From the NCBI RefSeq assembly GCF_032452875.1, contig NC_083868.1, forward strand, positions 98,390,537 to 98,454,536: a stretch of 64,000 nucleotides of DNA, given 5' to 3'. Shown one piece after another: positions 33,401-44,765 of the stretch (position 1 is its first letter; each line of letters opens with the position of its first letter). Origin of the DNA: Bos javanicus (lineage: Eukaryota > Chordata > Mammalia > Artiodactyla > Bovidae). A model generated the notes under the pieces. The model did not search any database and was not told where the DNA came from. It was given only the letters and a program-made list of their open reading frames with translations. Both the position numbers and the translations under genes were made by a program.

Positions 33401-33980
33401 TGTCAGTGGCTATTTTTTCTCCCATGCTCTTGTTATTCAGATGGCTACATAGCCTAAGACCACAGTCTGGTTCATCATTTTTTCCTTAACTAATTCTACA
33501 AAGTGCTCAGTAAAGCCATGCAACCATAAATGGTAATTATAATCAATTATCTTAATTATACACTATTTATGCCTTATACCAACTATTTATATGTAATGAA
33601 CCAACAAAAATTATTCATACTAAAGATGTTCTGATTCATTTTGTGATATTCTTTGTATAATCAAAACAAGGAACTCTGATAGTTCTAACTCATTTTTCAT
33701 AAAGGCTTACCTTTTTGACGTGGTCTTCTGCCATCATTCAAAAGAATTAGAGGACATTGAAATCTTCCATAGATCCTCTTCACTCTGAATTATTCTCGCT
33801 CTCTTCCAACGGCCTGCTCACTCCTTTAGTCCTTTCTTTGTTCTTTCCCTTCTGCCTCCACCCTAATGTATTTGTTTATAAATTCAGAAAACATTCACTG
33901 ATAGTTACCTAAAACCAATTGACTAAGAAGTGTCCAGACTCTACAGTAAGCACTTTTGTGTGCTTTCTTTACATCTTCAT
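33401..33980. other. Unique AT-rich sequence
   Basis: Nothing recognised. Confidence 0.4.
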
Positions 33981-33986
33981 AGCAGT

Positions 33987-35727
33987 TCAGCGATCAATGC
34001 AAAGAAATAGAGGAAAACAACAGAATGGGAAAGACTAGGGATCTCTTCAAGAAAATCAGAGATACCAAAGGAACATTTCATGCAAAGATGGGCTCTATAA
34101 AGGACAGAAATGGTATGAACCTAACAGAAGCAGAAGATATTAAGAAGAGATGGCAAGAATACACAGAAGAACTGTACAAAAAAGATCTTCACGACCAAGA
34201 TAATCACGATGGTGTGATCATTCACCTAGAGCCAGACATCCTGGAATGTGAAGTCAAGTGGGCCTTAGAAAGCATCACTACGAACAAAGCTAGTGGAGGT
34301 GATGGAATTCCAGTTAAGCTATTCCAAATCCTGAAAGATGATGCTGTGAAAGTGTTGCACTCAATATGCCACAAATTTGGAAAACTCAGCAGTGGCCACA
34401 GGACTGGAAAAGGTCAGTTTTCATTCCAATCCCAAAGAAAGGCAATGCCAAAGAATGCTCAAACTACCACACAATTGCACTCATCTCACACGCTAGTAAA
34501 GTAATGCTCAAAATTCTCCAAGCCAGGCTTCAGCAATATGTGAACCGTGAACTTCCTGTTGTTCAAGCTGGTTTTAGAAAAGGCAGAGGAACCAGAGATC
34601 AAATTGCCAACATCCGCTGGATCATGGAAAAAGCAAGAGAGTTCCAGAAAAGCATCTATTTCTGCTTTATTGACTATGCTAAAGCCTTTGCCTGTGTGGA
34701 TTACAAAAACTGTGGAAAATTCTGAAAGAGATGGGAATACCAGACCACCTGATCTGCCTCTTGAGAAATTTGTATGCAGGTCAGGAAGTGACAGTTAGAA
34801 CTGGACATGGAACAACAGACTGGTTCCAAATAGGAAAAGGGGTACGTCAAGGCTGTATATTGTCACCCTGTTTATTTAACTTATATGCAGAGTACATCAT
34901 GAGAAATGTTGAACTGGAAGAAACACAAGCTGGAATCAAGATTGCTGGGAGAAATATCAATCACCTCAGATATGCAGATGACACCACCTTTATGGCAGAA
35001 AGTGAAGAGGAACTCAAAAGCCTCTTGATGAAAGTGAAAGAGGAGAGTGAAAAAGTTGGCTTAAAGCTCAACATTTGGAAAACAAAGATCATGGCATCTG
35101 GTCCCATCACTTCATGGGAAATAGATGGGGAAACAGTGGAAACAGTGTCAGACTTTATTTTTGGTGGCTCCAAAATCACTGCAGATGGTGACTGCAGCCA
35201 TGAAATTAAAAGACACTTACTCCTTGGAAGGAAAGTTATGACCAACCTAGATAGCATATTCAAAAGCAGAGACATTACTTTGCCAACAAAGGTCCGACTA
35301 GTCAAGGCTATGGTTTTTCCTGTGGTCATGTTATGGATGTGAGAGTTGGACTGTGAAGAAAGCTGAGCACCGAAGAATTAATGCTTTTGAAGTGTGGTGT
35401 TGGAGAAGACTCTTGAGAGTCCCTTGGACTGCAAGGAGATCCAACCAGTCCATTCTGAAGGAGATCAGCCCTGGGATTTCTTTGGAAGGAATGATGCTAA
35501 AGCTGAAACTCCAGTACTTTGGCCACCTCATGCAAAGAGTTGACTCATTGGAAAAGACTCTGATGCTGGGAAGGACTGGGGGCAGGAGGAGAAGGGGACG
35601 ACAGAGGATGAGATGGCTGGATGAGTGAACTCTGGGAGATGGTGATGGACAGGGAGGCCTGGCGTGCTGCGATTCATGGGGTCGCAAAGAGTTGGACACG
35701 ACTGAGTGACTGATATGATCTGATCTG
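33987..35727 (+). repeat. BovB LINE, 1.74-kb sense copy
   Basis: Truncated 5' end at 'cagcgatcaatgcaaagaaa'. Frames at 34025-34504, 34366-34725, 34731-35342 and 35353-35628 together span the linker, the reverse transcriptase (G-I-P-V substrate region, YADD motif in the 34731-35342 frame) and the C-terminal part. Breaks: a 1-nt loss near 34370, lost bases near 34703, a 1-nt gain near 35330, and a roughly 30-bp deletion near 35625. The 3' end is a GATCT-type repeat. 'agcagt' at 33981-33986 and 35728-35733 is the likely short target duplication. Inactive. Confidence 0.96.
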
Positions 35728-35774
35728 AGCAGTCAAAAGAGCTCAACATTACTACCTTCATTGCATGGTTATGT

Positions 35775-35880
35775 AACTTTAGGATCAGAGATGTCAAGTT
35801 ACTTGTTCAACATCATGCAGCTAGGAATCCAGATTAGGATTAGAGTTTAGCCATCCTCTTTCCAGTGATCCTCTTTCACT
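35775..35880 (+). repeat. MIR fragment (probable)
   Basis: 'ttactaccttcattgcatgg' to 'aacatcatgcagctaggaat' and 'gattaggattagagtttagc' resemble a diverged MIR 3' part. Confidence 0.5.
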
Positions 35881-35994
35881 TGCAAATCAGTGCTTAATTG
35901 TGGTATCTAACATGGCACACAAGACATTGTCCAAACTTTTATGGAACTTAAAAATTGGAAACATACTTAAATCATTATCTGCCTATTATATGCC

Positions 35995-36270
35995 CTGCTG
36001 CTGCTGCTGCTAAGTCACTTCAGTCATGTCTGACTCTGCGACCCCACAGAAGGTAGCCCACCAGGCTCCCCCGTCCCTGGGATTCTCCAGGCAAGTACAC
36101 TGGAGTGGGTTGCCATTTCCTTCTCCAATACATGCAAGTGAAAAGTGAAAGTGAGGTCGTTCAGTCATGTCCGACTCTTAGGGACCCCATGGACTGCAGC
36201 CTACCAGACTTCTACATCCATGGGATTTTCCAGGCAAGATTACTGGAGTGGGGTGCCATTGCCTTCTCCG
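35995..36270 (-). repeat. Bov-A2 SINE dimer, antisense
   Basis: (GCT)n start, two Bov-A monomers joined through 'atgcaagtgaaaagtgaaag', end 'ccattgccttctccg'. It abuts the long inverted repeat that follows. Confidence 0.94.
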
Positions 36271-36273
36271 ATT

Positions 36274-36465
36274 AGATCTGCTTGCAGATTACATACAAGA
36301 AAGAAAACAACACAGTCTAAGGTGTTAGTAAAAAAGGTTTTAAAAAAGTGCTCACTGCCAAAAGCCTTGTCCTGCGCTTGTGACTTCACAGTTGAGGCCA
36401 AACCTTTTTTACTAACACCTTAGACTGTGTTGTTTTCTTTCTTGTATGTAATCTGCAACAGATCT
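36274..36465. repeat. Long near-perfect inverted repeat (hairpin)
   Basis: The left arm 36274-36340 (67 nt) and right arm 36400-36465 (66 nt) are reverse complements that differ only by one extra C in the left arm ('agatctgcttgcag' against 'agatctgttgcag' when reversed). The loop is 59 nt (36341-36399). A transcript from either strand would fold into a stem of about 66 bp. The arms match no repeat I recognise. Lack of divergence implies a recent origin, gene conversion, or an assembly or library artefact. Confidence 0.97.
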
Positions 36466-36567
36466 TTTTTCTGCTCAAAGACCTATATGCTACTTCACCT
36501 CATTTATTGATATCACTTAAGCGGGTATAAAGGCAAATATGTAATTTATAGTTTATTCCACATTTGT

Positions 36568-36775
36568 TGGGCTTCTCCAATGGCTCAGTAGATAAAGAAT
36601 CCACCTGCAATGCAGGAGGCACAGGAGATGCAGGTTCAACCCCTGAATTGAGAACATCCCTTGGAGGAGGAAATGGCAATCTACTCCAGTACTCTAACAT
36701 GGAGAATCTGCATGGACAGAGCCTGGCAGGTTATAGTCCATGGAGTTGAAAGAGTCAGACATGTCTGAGCAAGAG
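36568..36775 (+). repeat. Bov-tA SINE
   Basis: Head 'gggcttctccaatggctcag', 'gatgcaggttcaacccctga', body with 'ctggcaggttatagtccatg', end 'gacatgtctgagcaagagca'. Confidence 0.9.
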
Positions 36776-38236
36776 CACCAATTTTTAACAGTCTTTTCCA
36801 CACTCTCAAAATTTTGATTCTATTTGGTCTAGTCAAGGTTGCTTCATTTCTGTGTGCTAGCTGTCTTCCCAATTGGATTATCATCTCTTCATGGCCAAGG
36901 ATGTATTTTTTACTTTTCAAATCTCACATAAACACAGACATGAACTGAGCACCCAGCATGCATTCAATAAACACCAGTTGATTTATTCGGTTGTGAATGA
37001 ATGAAACAGTCCACAGAGAATGTGGTTCAAAACTGTTAAATGAATATTTCAAATTTATCCCAAGTTGTTAGCTATGGAAAAAATTAACCATCAGCTTAAG
37101 AAAGACAAAACCAAAATATTCTTGGTACACCTTATTTCTGTTAAAGATATTTCTTCAATCAAAAACACTAATGTTGGATGAGTAGTGTGATATGCATCTA
37201 ACTTTGAAGATCTACTGTACGAAAATAAGAAAAAAAAAACTTACAATTTTAAAGCAACATTCTCAAACTTCTGTTGAAATGATTCATACTTCATTACCTA
37301 CTAATAGTGGGTCATATGTTTTTTTATTACAATTATTTCCACAACTATGAAGAAATATATTTCATGTTTTCCCACTGAAATTCAACTTCACTTATTAATG
37401 TAGAATTATCACCAGATTAAAACTCACAATCTAAAACTGCTGGGTAATTTATACAAATTCTGTTATTAAAATCTGCCTATGGAATCACTTTGGCAGAAGT
37501 TAACTCAACCAGTTGAAACAATAACTTATGGGAGAACTGTCAGAAAAGATTAGAACCCAAATTACACACAGGCACCATAAATATACAGTATGTAAGCTGA
37601 CACTGGAACTGGTAAGTTTCATGAGTCTATTATCTAAGAAAATTAAAGGAAGAACACTGCATTCTTTCTCTGACTTATACTTGGTCTGACAGTGATTGTT
37701 GCTGCTGATAGACTAAGAATATGTGCTATTCCCCCAGAGAATGATAACCTCTTCCTTTCCATCCTAGTAATCTGTTAAATCTCTTCTGATGTTAGAGAAA
37801 GATTCACAAACTACATATTTAGCTTTTGGTATTTCCTATCATTATTTATAGTTTCATGCATATTTTCTGTCTTCCCAATTCAACTGAAACTTTTCTTACA
37901 GTGAAAGCTGGCATTTTTTTTTTTTTTTCGTCTTCTCATCCACTCTGTCCCAGTGTTTTGAACAAGGCTTATGAGTTTTTGAAGAAAACGAATGAAGGAT
38001 GAGACATAGCAAGTGAACTCATCTTTAAAAATGTATTTCTAATGAAAATAATAACTGCTTTTTTAAAAACTATTAACTTAGTTAAATATGTCAAACTGTT
38101 GTCTATCTAGAAATGTGACTCAGGATAAGATTAAATCATAGTATAATGGCACAAATTCTAGATCATACTAGCAGTACATCCTACAGAACATACACTGCTT
38201 AGCTGTTCATACACATCCAACTGTTGTATGTGCGTA
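36776..38236. other. Unique AT-rich sequence
   Basis: About 1.4 kb without a recognised repeat or gene. A T run lies near 37917-37928. Confidence 0.45.
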
Positions 38237-38237
38237 T

Positions 38238-38357
38238 ATACTCAGTTGCTCAGTCGTGTCCAACTCTTTGTGACCCCGTAGACTGTAGCCTGCCAGGCTC
38301 CTCTGTCCATGTGATCTCCCAGGGAAGAATACTGGCATGGTTGCTGTTTCCTTCTTA
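38238..38357 (-). repeat. Bov-A SINE fragment
   Basis: 'ctcagttgctcagtcgtgtc' to 'gcatggttgctgtttccttc'. 'aactgttgt' occurs on both sides (38219 and 38358) as probable target duplication. A short monomer without the tRNA head. Confidence 0.85.
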
Positions 38358-38535
38358 AACTGTTGTTTGTATGTTTGGATTAAAAATGTTCAGTGAGTTA
38401 GGATTATTCTGTCATTGAAGAATATGTCTTTTGTTGATTAAGTTGGGCTTCGAGACCTGAGAACTCTACATATATGCTCGAAATTTTTGGTGAAATACTG
38501 TTCCCACGGCAATACCACCTCATCGATCAAATTTG

Positions 38536-38810
38536 CTGCTGCTGCTGCTAAGTCGCTTCAGTCATGTCCAACTCTGTGAGACCCCATAGACGGCAGCCCA
38601 CCAGGCTTCTCCGTCCCTGGGATTCTCCAGGCAAGAACACAAGTGGGTTGCCATTTCCTTCTCCAATGCATGCAAGTGAAAAGTGAAAGTGAAGTCGCTC
38701 AGTCATGTCCGACTCTTATCGACCCCATGGACTGGAGCCCACCAGGTTCCTCCGTCCATGGGATTTTCCGGGCAAGAGTACTGGAGTGGGGTGCCATTGC
38801 CTTCTCTGCA
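38536..38810 (-). repeat. Bov-A2 SINE dimer, antisense
   Basis: Two monomers with (GCT)n at the left. The flanks 'atcaaatttg' (38526-38535) and 'atcaaacttg' (38811-38820) are a target duplication with one mismatch. Confidence 0.95.
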
Positions 38811-38974
38811 ATCAAACTTGAGTTCCTCCCAAAACAGTTACCTTTAGCCAAAGCCATCTTGCTGAACCACTGACTGGGGTTCTTGACACTATTCTTACAC
38901 TTTCTCCCTTTGACTTTACAATTTTGCAGCAACTGCCTTTGCCCTCAAACCCTTTGTTCTAGAAGATGCATATT

Positions 38975-39258
38975 GTTGTTGCTGCTGCTGCTGCTGTTAA
39001 GTCGCTTCAGTTGTGTCCGACTCTGTGAGACCCCATAGATGGCAGCCCACCAGGCTTCTCCATCCCTGGGATTCTCCAGGCAAGAACACTGGAGTGGGTT
39101 GCCATTTCCTTCTCCAATGCATGCAAGTGAAAAGTGAAAGTGAAGTCGCTCAGTCATGTCCACCTCTTAGTGACCCCATGGACTGTAGCTTACCAGGCTC
39201 CTCCATCCATGGGATTTTCCAGGCAAGAGTACTGGAGTGGGTTGCCATTGCCTTCTCC
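38975..39258 (-). repeat. Bov-A2 SINE dimer, antisense, 13-bp target duplication
   Basis: Two monomers with a (TTG)(CTG)n start. The perfect duplication 'gaagatgcatatt' lies at 38962-38974 and 39259-39271. Confidence 0.96.
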
Positions 39259-39439
39259 GAAGATGCATATTAGTGGGAATATATTCTTTCTCACATAATA
39301 TGGTGGCAACATACAGTCAAATTAGTTAAACATGTAAAAGAAATATAGGTAGTTAATGGTGCTTTAAAACATGTTTCAACATTACCACAACAAACATTTC
39401 CTAACACAAAAAATTAAAATAAACTGTTTCAAGATGGTA

Positions 39440-39658
39440 TGTGTATGCTAAGTTGCTTCTGTTGTGTCCAACTCTTTTTGATCCCATGGACCATAGCCTG
39501 CCAGGCTTCTCGATCCATGGATTCTCCAGACAAGAATACTGGAATGGGTTGCCATGCCCTCCTCCAGGGGATCTTCCTGATCCAGGGATCGAACCCATGT
39601 CTCTTATGTCTACCTGCACTGGCAGGTGGATTCTTAACCATTAGTGCCATCTCGGAAG
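39440..39658 (-). repeat. Bov-tA SINE, antisense
   Basis: 'gtatgctaagttgcttctgt' to 'cattagtgccatctcggaag'. Full-length head and body in reverse. Confidence 0.9.
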
Positions 39659-39660
39659 AC

Positions 39661-40150
39661 CTGATGGTGTACACATACAATTCAACTTTCACATCACAAA
39701 CTTAGTACCAAACAATTTCTTTGTGAGAAATACTTTTTAGACATTCTAATAAAAGAGTATATTATACATATAAAAGTTATGAATATGGCTGTATATCATG
39801 ATGGGGGAGAATTCATTAGGGAAATGACACAATATCAGAGAATAAGTAGATTTTTTTTGAGGGGAAAAGGAATAGCTTTTAGCCATAGGGATCTGCATGA
39901 GCAAAATGAACATTCAGAGAAAATTAAAAAGTATTAATTCTATTTTCAATTTGCAATTGAATCTCTTTTTAATAATTAATTCTATTAATTATGTGGTATA
40001 AATTAGGGACAAAGAACTGACAGAAAGCAAGGTAGTCCCCACTATTGACATCTAGCAGAAAAAATAACTTAAATAACTCAATTATTAAAAATGTAAACAG
40101 GATGAGTGAGTCATCATCTAGGAAAGGTGAAGATTATTGTGGGGCTGCAG
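39661..40150. other. Unique AT-rich sequence
   Basis: Nothing recognised. Confidence 0.4.
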
Positions 40151-40153
40151 AGA

Positions 40154-40355
40154 AGTGAGTGGTGGTGGTGGTTTAGTCATTAAGTTGTGTCTGATTCTTT
40201 CCAAACCCATGGACTGTAGCCTGCCAGGCTCCTCTGTCCATGGGATTTTCCAGGCAAGAATACTGGAGTAGGTCACCAGTATTTCCATTTCCTTCTCCAG
40301 GAGATCATCCCTACCCAGGGATAGAACGTGTGTCTCTTGTTTGGCAGGTAGAATC
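40154..40355 (-). repeat. Bov-tA SINE, diverged antisense
   Basis: (GTG)n start, 'tttagtcattaagttgtgtc', body, then a degraded tRNA head 'cccagggatagaacgtgtgt'. 'cagagaa' on both sides may be target duplication. Confidence 0.87.
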
Positions 40356-40723
40356 TGAACAGAGAAACTGATACAGAAAATTTTCCAGATCAAATGGAAT
40401 TTGAGCTAGTCCCTAAAAGATGAGGAAGAATATGAGAGATGGATCCAGGAGGACAGGGCCTTTCTAGGAGAGGAGCAAGGATGAGAGTAAATAGAAGCAG
40501 GCAAAGAATGCTTGTAGACTCATTCAGGGGACAAGAAAGTGGGGCTCTTTGGTTACCAGCTAGGGAAAGAAGGCATAGTAACAGTAAAAGCTGAGATGGT
40601 CATTTGGAGAGGAGTGGCGGAGTAGTTTGAATCATGGATCAAGGACCTTCAACAATGAAGAGTGTCATGATTTGATCTGTGTCTTGAATTCAATGGAGAA
40701 GCCACGCTTAGCAGTGTCAGGAA

Positions 40724-40934
40724 AGTGAAAGTGAAGTCGTTCAGCTGTTTCCGACTCTTTGCGACCCCATGGACTGTAGCCTGCCAGGCTCCTCCGTCCA
40801 TGGGATTCTCCAGGCAAGAATATTGGAGTGGGTTGCCATTTCCTTCTCCAGGGGATTTTCCTAACCCAGGGATCGAACCCATCTCTCCTGTATTGCAGGC
40901 AGACGCTTTAACCTCTGAGCCACCAGGGAAGCCC
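40724..40934 (-). repeat. Bov-tA SINE with 14-bp target duplication
   Basis: Antisense and well preserved, including the B-box-like 'gggttcgatccc' on minus. A perfect duplication 'agcagtgtcaggaa' lies at 40710-40723 and 40935-40948. Confidence 0.96.
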
Positions 40935-40948
40935 AGCAGTGTCAGGAA

Positions 40949-41381
40949 GTCATCCATAGAGTTAATTGGGATTGTGCTTAATATGAGAAGACCAGACTGA
41001 GGATGGAACTTAGAAAAGTCTTTCATACATGGAGGGGGAAGAAATAGAGAAACTGGAAAAGATTCAGGAAAAGATTGCAAGGAGATGGGAAGTGTATCTT
41101 TTGCATCACATGTTCATTCTTTGAAAACACATTTAGACAGTAAATTTGTGGTGCTTGTGGGCCTCAGCAAAGACTTGACATGTGTAGCAAGCAATTATTT
41201 GAAGGGTGGGGGAAATATAGGACTCTCAGTTCCCTGCCTTTATCTCTCCTTCACCATTCATCCAACCCAAAGTTCATATATTCTATGACTCTATGTTGTT
41301 ACCCTTTAAAACATCCCCATATGTAATTTTATAATTAAAACCACAAGAGGTAATTCTGTACTACAGCTCCTAAATAGAATC
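40949..41381. other. Unique sequence
   Basis: Nothing recognised. Confidence 0.4.
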
Positions 41382-41604
41382 TGGGCTTCCCTGGTGGCTC
41401 AGTGGTAAAGAATCCACCTGCAGTGCAGGAATCACAGGAGACACAGATTTGATCCCTGGGTGGGGAAGATCCCCCGGAAGAGGGCATGGCAACCCACTCC
41501 AGTATTCTTGCCTGGAAAATCCCGTGGACAAAGAGGAGTTTGATGGGCTACAGTCCATAGGGTTGCAAAGAGTTGGACATGACTGAATCAGCTTAGCACA
41601 CACA
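41382..41604 (+). repeat. Bov-tA SINE
   Basis: Head 'gggcttccctggtggctcag', body with 'gatgggctacagtccatagg', end 'cagcttagcacacacag'. Confidence 0.92.
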
Positions 41605-41799
41605 GGTCTTAAAGAATGTCCTAATGCTCTGTGGTGGTCAAAATGAGGGGCAGAAAATGACTAAAATGGAATAGTCCTAAGAGAGATTATTTTAGACCCA
41701 CACAGAATATTAATCTAAAATATATTCTTCAGGGTAGTTTAATACCAAGCTAATTAGTTTAGCACACTGTCATGCAAAATAGTTTCTAAACATGTGCCC

Positions 41800-44340
41800 A
41801 TTTATTGGCATAGAATTGTTAACAATACCTTTTTTTTAAAAAATTGCTGTGGGCTTTACCATTTTAATTTCTGATACTGGTAATTAATGCTTCCTTTTGC
41901 TCTCTCAGTATTTCTTTATTATTAATTAATTATCTTATCAGTTTTTTGAAAATAATTAAACTGTGTTTTTATTGAATTTTTCCTTGCATGTTTGCTTTCT
42001 ATTTCATTAATTCTGCTGTCACATTATGATTTATTTTCTTCTACTTTCTTTGGGTTTCATATTTTGCTGCAATCATTTCAGGATGATATTTAGATTATTT
42101 TTAATCTTTCTTTTTTTTCTAATATATACACTTGAGATTATATATTTCTAAGCATAACTTTAGCTGATGTGTTTCATAAGTATTGATATATGTGTTTATT
42201 AGCATTCAGTTAATATTTTTTCTAATTTTCATTGTGATTTCTATAACTCACAGATTATATAGAAGTGTGTTACTAATTTTCAAAAATTTGGGGACTTAAA
42301 AATATTTTTAATGATTGGTTAGTAACTTCAGCCTACAGTGGTCAGATAACATATTTTTAATAATTTCAGTCTTCACATTGACTAATATTTGCTTTATGGT
42401 TCAGCATATGTCCAATGTTTCAAGGGCTTTTGTAAAGAATATACATTCTGCTGATGTTAAGTATGGCATTTTATGGACAGCATTTAAGTTAAATTTGTTG
42501 ATCAATCAAGTCAGTTGTTCTGTATCCTTACTGATTTCTATTTGTTTTTATCAGTTTTCAAGTGAAGTATATTAAAGTAATTGTGTACTTTTAAAATATT
42601 TCCTTCTATTTCTACCAATTTTGCTTTTGTTAAGTAGAAATTCAGAATTTTGAACATTAAGAAAATCTTGGTGGGGGAGGGGAAAGGCACTCAGCCTGCA
42701 TGCAGCTGAACCCTCCTGGTCCTCCCCCCGTCAGTGTTAGGTCCTCCCTGGTGGGGGTGGTGGTGATGGTTTAAAAAAAAAAAAAAAAAAGAAAATCTTA
42801 TTTTAGATCTATTAATGACTTCTGTAATAAAGTCTACTTTGTCTGATACTAGTATAGCTATACCAGATTTCTTCAGTTTATGGTTTGAAAGATACAACTT
42901 TCCCATAATTTAACTTTTCAAGTACTTTATATTTAAAGTGTGCCTCATAAATAGCATATGATTTTGTTGTTGTTTTTCTTAAAAATCCAACTTGATAGTA
43001 TTTATATTTTACTATAATATTTACTCCACTGAACTTCAATGTTATTTCTTATATATTGGTTTTAAATCCACCATCTGAGTACTGTTTTCTATTTGCTTTT
43101 ACATTTTTACTTTCCTTTTCCTCTTTTTTTCTGGAATTAATTCCTGTTTTATTAGCTTGTTAATTATGGATTTTTCTATTTTGTTGGTTACCCTAGACAT
43201 CAAAAATTGTTCTTGATTTTATAATTTAATTTAAATTTTCACATTTCTCAAGCAATGCAAGGACATGCGAATGCTTTTACTTCATTTATCACTATCAGGC
43301 CTTTTATGTATTATTAGTGTTGTCAAATATTTTAATTCTACATATGTGTTCAGTTTGATAGGGCATAATCCTTATTGTTTTAACCACTGGATATTTATTT
43401 AGATTGAGCCTCATATTTACTCTTTCCAAGGCTTATTCCTTATTTCTTTCCATATTTTCATGCTTTCCTCTAGGATCATTTTCCCTTTGCTGAAGTAACT
43501 CCCTCTAATATTCCCACAAGTGTGTATCTGTTGAGGATATATTATCTTAGGTTTTGGTTATTATAAAATGCCATTATTTTACATTAAAAAAAATATATTC
43601 ACAGGTTATAGAATTCTCAGTGGTGAGTTATTGTTTTTATCACTTTTAAAAGATCATTCCTTTGGTTTCTAACCTTCATCATTGGGTATCATTCTTATTG
43701 TTGCTTATTTGTAGGAACTATGTCTATTTTCTTTGGATCATTATAAGATATTCTCTTTATTTTGGTTTGAAGTTTCACTGGAATGGCCTAAGTGGTGCTT
43801 TCTCTATATGTATTCCATTTGGAGTTCACAATACTTTTGACTCTGCTTAATGACATTTTCCTCAGATTTTTATAATTCTCTCTCTCTCTTTTTTTTTCTT
43901 TCTTTCAACTATGGTCTGCTCCCACCAGCATTTACCCGACACCCTTGACCCAATATCTTATATGTTATTTTTGGGTTTTGTTTTTTTGTGATTTTTTTTG
44001 TGTGTGTCTTTTTTCCTCTTCAATCTTCAGTGTAGATATGATTATTTTTTTTCTGATGTGTCTTCCAGTTCTTCATCCCCTCCTTAGCTATATCTAGGTT
44101 AATACTAACCACATCTGTTATGTTTCTAATTTCAGTTATTATATTTTATTTCTATAATTTACATTTTATTATTTTGACTTTCAATGCTATGTTAAAGTCT
44201 TATTCTCTTTTTTTTTAAATATATTAATTATGGTTATTTTATAAGTCTGTGTCTATTAACTACTGCATCTGGATTTCTCTGAAGTTTTTTCCCTCTGTTT
44301 TTCATGGGATTTTGTTTTCTTTTGTTTTGTTTGTTTGCTT
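41800..44340 (-). repeat. Old L1 LINE, antisense, about 2.5 kb
   Basis: The T-rich strand with classic antisense L1 text: 'tttctttgggtttcatattt', 'cagcctacagtggtcagata', 'aagaatatacattctgctga', 'ctactttgtctgatactagt'. Beyond about 43200 landmarks become sparse but composition and order still fit L1M. No intact frame. It hosts a small retro-insert at 42670-42788. Confidence 0.7.
42670..42788 (+). repeat. GC-rich retro-insert with poly(A) and perfect target duplication
   Basis: A 103-bp GC-rich body (42670-42772) is followed by an A run through 42790, and is flanked by identical 'aagaaaatctt' at 42659-42669 and 42789-42799. The junction 'TTAAGAAAA' fits L1 endonuclease cleavage. The body, from 'ggtgggggaggggaaaggca' to 'ggtggtggtgatggttt', is not a SINE I know and has no AATAAA near its end. 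It looks like a retroposed copy of a small or truncated RNA of unknown source. Confidence 0.9.
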
Positions 44341-44353
44341 TGGGGTCATATAA

Positions 44354-44481
44354 CTTTTTCTTTTTCTTTTCTGGTTGTGCTGGATGGCTTGCAGGGTCTT
44401 AGTTCCCTAGCCAGGGACTGAACCCATGCTCTCAGCAGTGAAAATCTGGAGTCTTAGCCATTGGACCTCCCAAGAATTCCC
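44354..44481 (-). repeat. CHR-2-type SINE with 13-bp target duplication
   Basis: The minus strand reads 'agggaattcttgggaggtcc' through 'tagttccctagcc' (on +). The perfect duplication 'tggggtcatataa' lies at 44341-44353 and 44482-44494. Confidence 0.93.
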
Positions 44482-44557
44482 TGGGGTCATATAATCTTGT
44501 AGGTATTTAAGATACGGATATATAATTTTAAACTATCAAATGAACTTTGCCATGCCA

Positions 44558-44765
44558 TGATAAGTTGCTTCAGTTGCATCCAACTCCTTGCAACCCTATG
44601 GATGTAGCCCACCAGGCTCCTCTGTCTACAGGATTCTCCAGGCAAGAATGCTGGAGTGGGTTGCTATGCCCTCCTCCAGGGGATCGTCCCAACCCAGGGA
44701 TTGAACCTGCATCTCTTTTTGTCTCCTGCATTCACAGGTGGGTTCTTTACCACCTGGGAAGCTGA
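44558..44765 (-). repeat. Bov-tA SINE, antisense
   Basis: 'gataagttgcttcagttgca' to 'ttctttaccacctgggaagc'. Head and body both present. Confidence 0.9.

Noticed and set aside
34025..35628. Series of long plus-strand frames as a multi-exon gene
   Set aside because: The frames are contiguous parts of one BovB copy separated by small indels, not by introns.
38536..39258. Repeated similar units as a CRISPR-like or satellite array
   Set aside because: The units are separate Bov-A2 insertions, each with its own target duplication. There are no regular spacers.
40649..41080. 143-codon minus-strand frame
   Set aside because: Most of it is antisense reading through a Bov-tA SINE with random flanks.
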